NCBI GenBank assembly: GCA_019448385.1
Contig: JAGTXO010000016.1
Coordinates: 1-64,000, forward strand
Direction of reading: 5' to 3'
DNA from: Diacronema lutheri
Lineage: Eukaryota > Haptophyta > Pavlovophyceae > Pavlovales > Pavlovaceae
Length of the DNA stretch: 64,000 nt
Part shown: piece by piece, positions 36,701 to 44,812 of the stretch
How the letters are laid out: the number at the start of each line of letters is the position of its first letter
Position numbering within the stretch: position 1 is the first letter of the stretch
Made by a program: the position numbers and the translations under genes
Notes under the pieces: model-generated
What the model was told of the DNA's origin: nothing
What the model saw: the letters and a program-made list of their open reading frames with translations, nothing else
The model's database searches: none

Positions 36701-37793
36701 CGAGCTCGCGCTCGAGGCGGGCCAGCTCGGCGCTTTGCGGCTGCTGCTCGAGCAGCCGGCGGCCGACATCAACGCGCTCACGCGCCGCGGTTCGCCACTC
36801 CTCCATCTCGCCGCCGCGGCGGGCGACGCGCGCGCGGCGGTCGCGCTGCTTGCGCTCGGCGCGCACGCGGACGGCCGCAACCCCAACGGCGAGACGGCGC
36901 TGCACTGGGCGGCAGGGCTCGGGCACGCGCGCGTCGTCGCGCTGCTGCTCGAGCACGGCGCGTCCGTCGGCGCGCGCGACACGGTGCGCGGCTACACGCC
37001 GCTGCACGCGGCGTGCTCGGCGCGCGGCTCCGTCGCCGTCGCGACCGCCGTGCTCTCGCGTGCCGAGGCGACGGGCTGGCACGGCGTGCCCGGCGGGATC
37101 GACTGCGCCGACCTGGCGGGCGAGACCGCGCTGCACATCGCCGCGCGCGAGGCGCGGCTCGACGCCGTCGCCGACCTCGTCGCGCTCCTCGTCGGCTCGG
37201 GCGCGGCGGTCGGCGCGCGCTCGGCCGCGACGGGCGAGACGCTCCTCCACCTGCTCGCCGAGCGCGGCGACGGCGTGCTCGGCGGCGGCGGCGGCGGCGG
37301 CGACGGGCTGCTCGCGCTGCTGCGCGCGCAGCCCGCGCTGCCGCTCGACGTGCAGACGCGGCAGGGCAACTCGCCGCTGCACGTCGCCGCGTTCGGCGGC
37401 GCCGAGCGGATCGCCACCTTCCTCGCCGAGCAGGGCGGCTGGGTTGCCCTGCCAAACGCGGACGGCCTCTGCCCGCTCGACACAGCGCAGCGCACGGCGC
37501 GTGGAACGCCGCTCGCGAGCGCGCTCCTCCGCTCAATCCGCAAACCGCCGCACTGGGTGCGCGACCGGCTGATTGGTGCGTGCCAGCTGTGCAAGGCGCC
37601 GTTCGCGCCGTCGGTCGGCACGGGCGGCGGGCTGCTGCTACAGCGCAAGCACCACTGCCGGCATTGCGGCCGGTGCGTGTGCGCGAGCTGCTCGCCGCGC
37701 AAGATGGCCGTCGCAAAGTTTGGCGCCGGCGGCGCCGGCCAGGCCGAGCGCGTGTGCGTCGAGTGCGAGCCGATCGTGCGCGGTGGCGCGTAG
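30763..37793 (+). CDS. BTB-ankyrin-FYVE protein with a giant repeat-filled intron
   Basis: Exons 30763-33908 and 36548-37793 give 1463 residues; splicing joins VSISTLLLA to YDLSLCEENRHGHTPLHLAA in frame. From the N-terminus: an Ala/Pro/Arg linker, a BTB/POZ-like fold near residues 105-190 (DALWRTADGELFALHRSVLE, VRALLRFVYCE), a BACK-like helical stretch, weak ankyrin repeats (GRTALELALLGGDGG), then clear ankyrin repeats on both sides of the intron (NGETALHWAAGLGHARVVAL, RGYTPLHAACSARGS). A C-terminal FYVE zinc finger follows (CQLCKAPF, RKHHCRHCGRCVCASCS, RVCVECEPI) with the basic R-HHCR-CG motif that binds phosphatidylinositol 3-phosphate. The known family plan (ankyrin-BTB-FYVE, ANKFY1/Rabankyrin-5) acts on early endosomes; orthology is inferred from domain order only. 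A 12-bp repeat coding AGAQ lies at 33028-33105. Confidence 0.88.
33960..36525 (+). repeat. Minisatellite (about 70-80 bp period, roughly 35 copies) filling an intron
   Basis: The intron of the BTB-ankyrin-FYVE gene (33909-36547, GTGCGC...CAG, phase 2) consists almost wholly of a pyrimidine-rich repeat whose unit contains CTCCCTTGCTGTTCTCAC, TGCGCTTTGCATCTTCC and CACCTCCCCACCCCACCCCA. Units differ mainly by one or two extra CCCCA blocks and single substitutions (CACCCGC against CACGCGC). Open frames cross it in all three plus frames, but they are repeat products and are not supported as protein. Copies near the 3' end end in a normal CAG acceptor after a unique stretch of about 20 bp. Confidence 0.95.
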
Positions 37794-38274
37794 GCGGTGC
37801 GACGCGCGCGGGCCTGAAGCCCGAGTTGAACGAGGCGACCCGTCTGATTTTCGCCCGCGTAGCGTTGACCCATTTTCGTTTCGGCCGTCTCGCTCGTAGT
37901 CGCTGACAGCCGCGCAGCTTCCTAATCCGGCCACCGCACGGGCCGAGCAGGCGGCATACGCTGCCGCCGGCATCCGGAAGCGAACTGCGCGGCGCAGCAC
38001 GCACGCCGGTGACCGCGACCCCGGCCCCCAGCTTTTTTGAATATGTATGCCGAGCGCAGGTGGCCACTGCGCACGCCCGAGCCAGTGCGTGCGCACGCCC
38101 GAGCCAGTGCGTGCGCACGCCCGAGCCAGTGCGTGCGCACGCCCGTACGGGCCTTGTGCGCACACCTCGTGCCGATGCACCGTCTGGTATCCCCGGAAAA
38201 GAAGCGGGTAAGTGGACGAATCGTCTGCCGAGCCCTTGCAGCCTTTAACCATTTCCCACCGGAGAACAACGGAA
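37794..38274. other. Intergenic with a short 22-bp repeat
   Basis: No gene is seen. At about 38068-38146 a 22-bp unit (CCCGAGCCAGTGCGTGCGCA plus two bases) recurs three to four times. The last 130 bp are less GC-rich and include CCTTTAACCATTTCCCACC upstream of the next start codon, a plausible promoter region. Confidence 0.5.
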
Positions 38275-40008
38275 ATGCACCCCATCACCCCTCAACCAAG
38301 CGTGCAGCACCTCGCGCTCGTGGCGCTCGTCGCGCTTGTCGCGCTCCTCGGCGCGGTCGACGCGGCGACGGTCGGTCCCGTCACGTTCCAAAGCAACGAC
38401 TGGTACCTCGCCAACGTCAACACGAACTGCGACACCGCATGCGCGCTGGTCGGCCGAACCTGCGACGGCGACGTTCTCACGAGCTACGCCGACCCCGGCG
38501 AGGTCGCGTTCGAGGCCCTTCTCCAGGGCTTTGGCATCAGTGCGTCGTACTGCGTGCCACCGTATCCGCGAACGCTGAGCACGACAACCTGAGCAGCAAC
38601 GCTGAGCACGACAACCTTCCTCCAATCGACGCCTCTCATCTCGATACCGGGCGATCCTTCACTCGCCGGCCGGTGCTACGCGGGAGCCCTGACCGTCGCA
38701 ACCACGGCCGCTCAGGCGTGCGCCGGCGTGAGCAACAACTTCTTCCACCGGCTCTGTGCTTGTGCGCCGCCAGCGTCGCCGCCGCCATCGCCGCCGTCGC
38801 GACCACCGTCGCCGCCACCCGCGCCGCCGCCCACGCCACCGCCGGCGCCGCCGCCTTCGCCGCCGCCCTCGCCCTCGCCGCCGCCGCCGCCGTCGTCACC
38901 ACCTTCGCCGCCGCCTTCGCCACCGCCACCCTCGCCGCCGCCCTCGCCGCCACCCTTCCCGCCGCCGCCCTCGCCCTCGCCGCCGCCGCCCTCGCCGCCG
39001 CCCACGCCTCCGCCTCCGCCTGCGCCGCCGCCGTCGCCGCCGCCGCCCTCTCAACCACCATCGCCGCCACCCTCGCCGCCGCCCTCACCGCCGCCGCCGC
39101 CGACGCCGCCGCCATCGCCGCCGCCATCGCCGCCGCCATCGCCGCCGCCGCCATCGCCGCCGCCCACGCCACCGCCCTCACCACCGCCCTCGCCGCCGCC
39201 CTCACCACCGCCGCCGACACCGCCGCCGCCCTCACCACCGCCCTCGCCGCCGCCCTCGCCGCCGCCGCCGACACCGCCGCCCTCGCCGCCGCCCTCGCCG
39301 CCGCCCTCGCCGCCGCCGCCGACGCCGCCGCCCTCGCCGCCGCCCTCGCCGCCGCCACCCTCGCCGCCGCCCTCACCACCGCCCTTGCCGCCGCCCTCGC
39401 CACCGCCGCCGACACCGCCGCCCTCGCCGCCGCCCTCGCAACCGCCCTCGCCGCCGCCCTCGCCGCCGCCGCCGGCACCGCCGCCCTCGCCGCCCCCCTC
39501 GCCGCCGCCCTCGCCGCCGCCGCCCTCGCCGCCGCCCTCACCGCCGCCCTCGCCGCCGCCGCCGACACCGCCTCCCTCGCCGCCACCCTCGCCGCCACCC
39601 TCGCCGCCACCCTCGCCGCCGCCGCCGACACCGCCGCCCTCGCCGCCACCCTCGCCGCCACCCTCGCCGCCGCCCTCGCCGCCGCCCTCGCCGCCGCCCT
39701 CGCCGCCGCCCTCGCCGCCGCCCGCACCGCCGCCCTCGCCGCCGCCCTCGCCGCCGCCCTCGCCGCCGCCGCCCGCGCCGCCGCCGCCTCGCCCACCTCC
39801 GCCCTCGCCGTCGCCGCCCCCTCCGGCCCCGGGCGCGTCGGTGTCGGTGACGCGCACCGAGGTCGGCATTATCGTCGGCAGCGTCGTGGGCTCGGTAGGC
39901 GGGCTCGCGCTCATCGGCGGGCTCGTCGGCTCATTCGTGAGGGCGCGCTGTGTGAAGCTGAGGGCGCAGCAGACGGCGGGTGTGTTCGAGCGTCACGCGC
40001 GTGCCTGA
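38275..40008 (+). pseudogene. Secreted SPPP-rich, single-pass membrane protein with an in-frame stop
   Basis: The frame starts at ATG 38275 with a signal peptide (HLALVALVALVALLGAVDAA). A Cys-rich ectodomain follows (NTNCDTACALVGRTC, GFGISASYC, GRCYAGALT, QACAGVSNNFFHRLCACA), then about 330 residues of SPPP/TPPP repeats like extensins or pherophorins, a transmembrane helix (VGIIVGSVVGSVGGLALIGG) and a short basic tail. The frame is broken once, by TGA at 38590-38592, and resumes in the same frame. The stop lies in a 27-bp tandem duplication (unit from 38572, starting AACGCTGAGCACGACAACCT); without the extra unit LSTTT would run straight into FLQSTP. It may be a disabled gene, an allele, an assembly error or a very short intron. 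The likely role is a cell-surface or extracellular-matrix glycoprotein. Confidence 0.6.
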
Positions 40009-40214
40009 GGCATGAACGGGCGACGTGTGTCGTGACGTGCGAGACGGCGACGAGCATCGTGCCACGGCCGCCTACGCGCACGGCTCGAGCGAGACTCACG
40101 ACCCCAGCGGGCTGCATGATCGGCGATCGCGCGCTGGGCGGGCCTTTCGGATGGAGCTTTCGCGCCCATCGCCGAGCGCGCGGAGTCAGCGTCACCCATC
40201 GTTGCGTCAGCAGC

Positions 40215-40252
<38 letters not shown>

Positions 40253-40475
40253 ACGGTGGCGCGCGCGCTCAAACGAGCGCAGCGCGCCCCGCCGCCTTGT
40301 TGCGCGTCCGCAGCCCTTGCGCGCCGTGCGCTGGGCTTTCGAGCGCGCGCGCGCTTTGCGCGCCGCGGTGCGAGGCAAACTTTGGATGCGCCCCTCCTAT
40401 CCGGTTTCCCCATATCAATACTCAGTTTCTTCATGATATCATTACCCATATTGAACGCATGAGTAGAGCCCATCG
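40009..40475. other. Intergenic with a 37-nt poly-C tract
   Basis: No gene recognised. A run of 37 C lies at 40216-40252. The final 90 bp are AT-richer (ATATCAATACTCAGTTTC, ATGATATCATTACCC) and probably hold the promoter of the SUN gene. Confidence 0.6.
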
Positions 40476-43091
40476 ATGGCCATGCAATTCGTCATCGACG
40501 CAGGCCTCCCACCGCCCGCGTTGCCGCACGACTACCAGACGCGCGCGCGCCATGCGCATGGCGGGTGCTTCAACCCAAACCTACGCGCCCTCAACCTCCC
40601 CACTTCGCCCACTTCGCCGCCTCGGCCCGACGCGGCCCGCTTCGCGAACGAGCGCCTCCTCGAGCGCGCCGCGCCGCCGCGCGCGCGCGCGCGGCGGGCA
40701 GACGCGCTCGTGCTGCTCGCGCTGCTCGCGCTCGCGTTCTACGCGCTCGTCCACTTTGCACGCCTCCGCGCCGACGGAGTGCTCGCGTGCGGCGGCGCGC
40801 CCGCGGACGGTGCGGCGTGCGGTGTTTTTGGCCCATCCGCCGGTGCGCGCGCTACGGCGGCGGCGGAGGCGGTGGTGGAGCTGGCAGCCGAGCGAGCGAT
40901 CGCGCGCGCGCTCCGCCCCGCGCTCGCCGATGCGCTTGCGCGCGAGCTAGCGCGCGAGCCGGCTGCCGCGGCGGTCGACGAGCGCGTACGCCTCCTTTGG
41001 CGTACGGAGCTGCACCCGGCGGTGCGGCGCGGTGCGTCCGAGCTCGCCGCCGCCGCTGCCGCGAAGGCGAGCGCCGGCGCGCGCGGCGCGGCGGACGCGA
41101 CCGCGCGCATGCACGCCGACGCGCTCGCTTCCGAGCTGCGCGCGCGCCTCGACGCTGCGATCGGTGAGGCGACGCGCTCGCTGCGCGCCGAGCTCGCGAG
41201 TGCGGTGCGTGGGTGCGGCGCGGGGGCGGTGGCGGAGCTGGCCGCGGCGAGCGCATCGGCCGGTGCGCCGACGGTGCCGAGCATGGGCACGATCGACGCG
41301 CACTTCGCCGCGGTGCGCGCCGAGGCCGCAACGGCGCGCGCTCCCGCCGAGGGGGCGCTCGCGCTCGCGGCGGTGTCAACGCGTGCGTCGGGCGCGCGCG
41401 CGGCGGGTGAGACGGGCGCGCGCGTCGCTTTCTCGGCTAGGGCGGTGGCCGCGACGGAGGCATCTTGCACGCCCGAGGCGAGCGCGGCGAGCGCAGCGCG
41501 CGCGGCCGGCGACGCGTCCGCGTCCGCCGCCGCCGCGGAGGCGGCCATCTCCGCGGACACGGGCGCTGCTGAAGGTGCGGGCACGCACCACCGAAACCAG
41601 CCAGGGGCTGCCGCGGAGACGGCCATCTCCGCGGACACGGGCGCTGCTGAAGGTGCGGGCACGCACCACCGAAACCAGCCAGGGGCTGCCGCGGAGACGG
41701 CCATCTCCGCGGACACGGGCGCTGCTGCAGGTGCGGGCACGCACCACCGAAACCAGCCAGGGGCTGCCGCGGAGACGGCCGCCGTTGCCGCGCGCGCTCT
41801 CGCCGAGGGCGCCACCCTCGACGTGGTCGCCATGCGCGCGGCGCTCGCCCGCCTCGAGACGACGGCGGTCGAGGCCTGTGCGCAGGCAGCGGCCGCGGAG
41901 CGCGCGGGTCGCGCGGCGGAGGCAGCTCTCGCCGAGCGGCTGCGCGGCGCGGAAGCGGAGGTCGCGAGGTTGCGCGCGCGCGCCGACGCGGTGGATGCGA
42001 CTTTCGCGCGTGCGTCGAGTTCGGTGCGCACCGCGCCGCGCGACCCGAGCGAAGCAGGTGCGGGTGGAGGCGGCGGCGGAGACGGAGTGGAAGGAGGGGG
42101 AGACGGGTGGCTGCCGTGCAACGTTGGCGGGAGAAGGCGCCTCACGTCGACCGCGCGCTGCGCGAGCGCGCCATCGCCTCTCGCGCTGCTTCCGGACTTT
42201 GCCCTCCCGGACTATGCCCTCATCGCGGCGGGCGCGGCGGTCGTCGCCGCCTCGCCCACATACCGCGCGCCCGCCCGCGCGACGCTCGCGCCGGCCTCGC
42301 TCGCGCTCGGCGCGGCCGCGCGCGTCGCGCGGTCGGCGCGGCGCGCGCGCGCGGCGGCGCGCGCGTTGGCGGCTCGCCTGGCCGACGTCAGTGGCGGCCG
42401 CGCGCTGCCGGCGCCGGCGCGCGCGGGCGGCGACGGCGGCGCGACGCTCGGCGTCGTGGCGCGCGAGTGGGTGGCGTGGGCGGCGCGCGGCGCCGCGGCC
42501 GGCGCGGCCGGCGCGGCGCGCACGCTGTGGGCGACGGACGGCGGCGCAAGCGACGTCGGCGGCGCGAGCGGCAGTGCGTATGGTGGTGTCGGCCGGGTGG
42601 TGGGCGGGTGGGCGGGCGGGTGGGACGTGCACCGCGGCCCCGAGCGCGCGCTCACGGCGGGCGCGGAGGTGGGTGAATGTTGGGTGGCCGCCGGCGCGTC
42701 CGCGCGGCTGCTCGTCCGCCTCGCCGCGCCCGTCGTGCCCGCCGCGTTCACGATTGAGCACTTGCCGCCCGCGCGCGCCTATGACGCAAGGTCGGCGCCG
42801 CGCGAGCTGTCCGTGTGGGGCGTGCGCGCGCCGGCGGGCGGCGGCGCGCGCGGGCTCGACGAGCCGGGCGCGCGGCGCGTGCTGCTCGGCGCGCACAACT
42901 TCTCGCTCGGCGCACGTACGCGCGGCGCGCAGACGTTTGCGGCGGCCGCGCGGCGGCCTGGCGACGACGACGGCGCGTTCGAGCTGGTCGAGCTGCGCGT
43001 GGAGAGCAATCATGGACACCCGGCGTACACCGCGCTCTACGGCTTTCGCGTGCACGCGCGCCCCGCGAGCTGGGTGCACGCGGATGAATGA
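40476..43091 (+). CDS. SUN-domain nuclear-envelope protein
   Basis: Single exon, 871 residues. A short N-terminal region is followed by a transmembrane helix at residues 76-96 (DALVLLALLALAFYALVHFA), a long Ala/Glu/Arg coiled-coil region (about 110-540) and a C-terminal SUN domain from about residue 570: LPDYALIAAGAAVVAASPTY, then GECWVAAGASARLLVRLA, FTIEHLPPA, SAPRELSVWGVR, VLLGAHNFSL, and ELRVESNHGHPAYTALYGF ending in FRVHARP. These are the conserved SUN landmarks (GECW, IEHLP, SAP, SNHG-P-YT-LY). SUN proteins sit in the inner nuclear membrane, bind KASH peptides in the perinuclear space and link chromatin to the cytoskeleton. Three 78-bp repeats (41535-41768) lie inside the coiled-coil part and interrupt it with Thr/His/Asn-containing units. 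The next open frame starts 7 bp before the stop. Confidence 0.9.
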   Translation: MAMQFVIDAGLPPPALPHDYQTRARHAHGGCFNPNLRALNLPTSPTSPPRPDAARFANERLLERAAPPRARARRADALVLLALLALAFYALVHFARLRADGVLACGGAPADGAACGVFGPSAGARATAAAEAVVELAAERAIARALRPALADALARELAREPAAAAVDERVRLLWRTELHPAVRRGASELAAAAAAKASAGARGAADATARMHADALASELRARLDAAIGEATRSLRAELASAVRGCGAGAVAELAAASASAGAPTVPSMGTIDAHFAAVRAEAATARAPAEGALALAAVSTRASGARAAGETGARVAFSARAVAATEASCTPEASAASAARAAGDASASAAAAEAAISADTGAAEGAGTHHRNQPGAAAETAISADTGAAEGAGTHHRNQPGAAAETAISADTGAAAGAGTHHRNQPGAAAETAAVAARALAEGATLDVVAMRAALARLETTAVEACAQAAAAERAGRAAEAALAERLRGAEAEVARLRARADAVDATFARASSSVRTAPRDPSEAGAGGGGGGDGVEGGGDGWLPCNVGGRRRLTSTARCASAPSPLALLPDFALPDYALIAAGAAVVAASPTYRAPARATLAPASLALGAAARVARSARRARAAARALAARLADVSGGRALPAPARAGGDGGATLGVVAREWVAWAARGAAAGAAGAARTLWATDGGASDVGGASGSAYGGVGRVVGGWAGGWDVHRGPERALTAGAEVGECWVAAGASARLLVRLAAPVVPAAFTIEHLPPARAYDARSAPRELSVWGVRAPAGGGARGLDEPGARRVLLGAHNFSLGARTRGAQTFAAAARRPGDDDGAFELVELRVESNHGHPAYTALYGFRVHARPASWVHADE
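41535..41768 (+). repeat. Three in-frame 78-bp direct repeats in the SUN gene
   Basis: Units start at 41535, 41613 and 41691 and differ by few bases. Each encodes 26 residues including ISADTGAAEGAGTHHRNQPG. They insert a non-coiled spacer into the luminal helical region and suggest recent expansion. Confidence 0.9.
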
Positions 43092-44586
43092 CCCGCTTCC
43101 GCGAGTGCATGAGGGCACTGGCCCAGTTGGCCATGACGTAATTTGTTCACGTCCTAGTTTGTGCATATTAGTTGCGTGCGCCCTTTCGCTCGCTCCGCGC
43201 GCCGGCGCGGCCGTGCCGGCCGGCAGCTTCGGAACGCCGGCTGCCTTGACGGCGCCTGCCTTAGCCATCCAATCTGCGCCCTCGCGCTCTGCTGGCCGCG
43301 CTCCGCGCGCCCCGCCGCCCCTGCCCATCGACTGCGCCGGCACCGCGAACAACGTACTTTTCGCCCCGGTCGGTGGGTTTGGGGGTGGCGGGGCGCGCGC
43401 GCACGGCCGCACGAGCGACGGCGGCGTGGCCTTCTCTACGACGAAACCTTCGCTTGCGACGGCCGCGCCCTCGCGCTCTGATGGCCGCGCTCCGCGCGCC
43501 CCGCCGCCCCTGCCCATCGACTGCGCCGGCACCGCGAACAACGTACTTTTCGCCCCGGTCGGTGGGTTTGGGGGTGGCGGGGCGCGCGCGCACGGCCGCA
43601 CGAGCGACGGCGGCGTGGCCTTCTCTACGACGAAACCTTCGCTTGCGACGGCTGCGCCCTCGCGCTCTGATGGCCGCGCTCCGCGCGCCCCGCCGCCCCT
43701 GCCCATCGACTGCGCCGGCACCGCGAACAACGTACTTTTCGCCCCGGTCGGTGGGTTTGGGGGTGGCGGGGCGCGCGCGCACGGCCGCACGAGCGACGGC
43801 GGCGTGGCCTTCTCTACGACGAAACCTTCGCTTGCGACGGCTGCGCCCTCGCGCTCTGCTGGCCGCGCTCCGCGCGCCCCGCCGCCCCTGCCCATCGACT
43901 GCGCCGGCACCGCGAACAACGTACTTTTCGCCCCGGTCGGTGGGTTTGGGGGTGGCGGGGCGCGCGCGCACGGCCGCACGAGCGACGGCGGCGTGGCCTT
44001 CTCTACGACGAAACCTTCGCTTGCGACGGCCGCGCCCTCGCGCTCTGATGGCCGCGCTCCGCGCGCCCCGCCGCCCCTGCCCATCGACTGCGCCGGCACC
44101 GCGAACAACGTACTTTTCGCCCCGGTCGGTGGGTTTGGGGGTGGCGGGGCGCGCGCGCATGGCCGCACGAGCGACGGCGGCGTGGCCTTCTCTACGACGA
44201 AACCTTCGCTTGCGACGGCTGCGCCCTCGCGCTCTGCTGGCCGCGCTCCGCGCGCCCCGCCGCCCCTGCCCATCGACTGCGCCGGCACCGCGAACAACGT
44301 ACTTTTCGCCCCGGTCGGTGGGTTTGGGGATGGCGGGGCGCGCGTGCGCGGCCACGCGGCCAGCATCGCGGCGCTTGCCACGCTGGCGGCGGGTGGCGGT
44401 ACGCTTCGCGGCGGCGGCAGGGGGCTGCGACGCGGCGGGGAGGGCGGCGGCTCGCTGGCGGCGGGCGTCGCGCTCTGCAGCGGCGGCGGGCGGCTTGGCG
44501 CGTGGCAGGCGGCGGCTCGGGGGTGGCGGTCGTCGCCGACGATCTTCGGGCCTCGGCGTGCGCGTGCGCGTCGGCCGGTGGTGTGA
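43084..44586 (+). CDS. Uncertain ORF made of 63-residue repeats
   Basis: A frame from ATG 43084 runs through five to six copies of a 189-bp repeat (63 codons each, with SAGRAPRAPPPLPIDCAGT and NNVLFAPVGGFGGGGARA). It begins with a hydrophobic stretch (LCILVACALSLAPRAGA) that could act as a signal peptide. Five other frames over the same repeats are also open, because 189 is a multiple of three and stops are rare, so openness is weak evidence. It starts 7 bp inside the SUN gene. I recognise no domain. It may be a secreted repeat protein or simply a tandem repeat within a mobile element (see the shared ends at 43176 and 44717). Confidence 0.25.
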   Translation: MNDPLPRVHEGTGPVGHDVICSRPSLCILVACALSLAPRAGAAVPAGSFGTPAALTAPALAIQSAPSRSAGRAPRAPPPLPIDCAGTANNVLFAPVGGFGGGGARAHGRTSDGGVAFSTTKPSLATAAPSRSDGRAPRAPPPLPIDCAGTANNVLFAPVGGFGGGGARAHGRTSDGGVAFSTTKPSLATAAPSRSDGRAPRAPPPLPIDCAGTANNVLFAPVGGFGGGGARAHGRTSDGGVAFSTTKPSLATAAPSRSAGRAPRAPPPLPIDCAGTANNVLFAPVGGFGGGGARAHGRTSDGGVAFSTTKPSLATAAPSRSDGRAPRAPPPLPIDCAGTANNVLFAPVGGFGGGGARAHGRTSDGGVAFSTTKPSLATAAPSRSAGRAPRAPPPLPIDCAGTANNVLFAPVGGFGDGGARVRGHAASIAALATLAAGGGTLRGGGRGLRRGGEGGGSLAAGVALCSGGGRLGAWQAAARGWRSSPTIFGPRRARARRPVV

Positions 44587-44731
44587 TTGACGGCGGCCAC
44601 CGGTGCGGCGGCGCGCGGGCGGCGGCGCGCGGTGGCTAGGCGCGAGTGGGCCTTTGGGCCTGCTCCGCCTGGCGCCTCGCTGCGCACTTCCTGACCCCAT
44701 CTGTTGACCCGTCGGAAAGCGTCGTTAGTAT
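43176..44731. mobile_element. Possible non-autonomous element sharing both ends with 61338-61422
   Basis: The left end GTGCGCCCTTTCGCTCGCTC (43176) and the right end around TGACCCGTCGG then AAGCGTCGTTAGTAT (44717-44731) recur in the same order and orientation at 61338 and 61408, where only about 85 bp separate them. Two copies with the same ends but very different interiors suggest a repeat family, one copy expanded by the 189-bp array and one internally deleted. No target-site duplication or transposase was found. Confidence 0.4.
43276..44350 (+). repeat. 189-bp tandem repeat, about 5.7 copies
   Basis: Units start at 43276, 43465, 43654, 43843, 44032 and 44221; the last is truncated near 44350. 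Copies differ at a few positions (CTCTGCTGG against CTCTGATGG, GACGGCCGCG against GACGGCTGCG) in an alternating pattern, which suggests expansion by a two-unit block. Confidence 0.92.
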
Positions 44732-44812
44732 ATTAGTTCAATTGATGTTTCACCCGTTGCCGTTGGGGGTACGGGTAAGTCTGGGTCTCTGGGGGTATTC
44801 ATCACGTGAAGG

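Noticed and set aside
38728-39914. Gly-Gly-Glu repeat protein on the minus strand
   Set aside because: It is the complement of the SPPP repeat, whose plus strand has a signal peptide, Cys-rich ectodomain and transmembrane helix.
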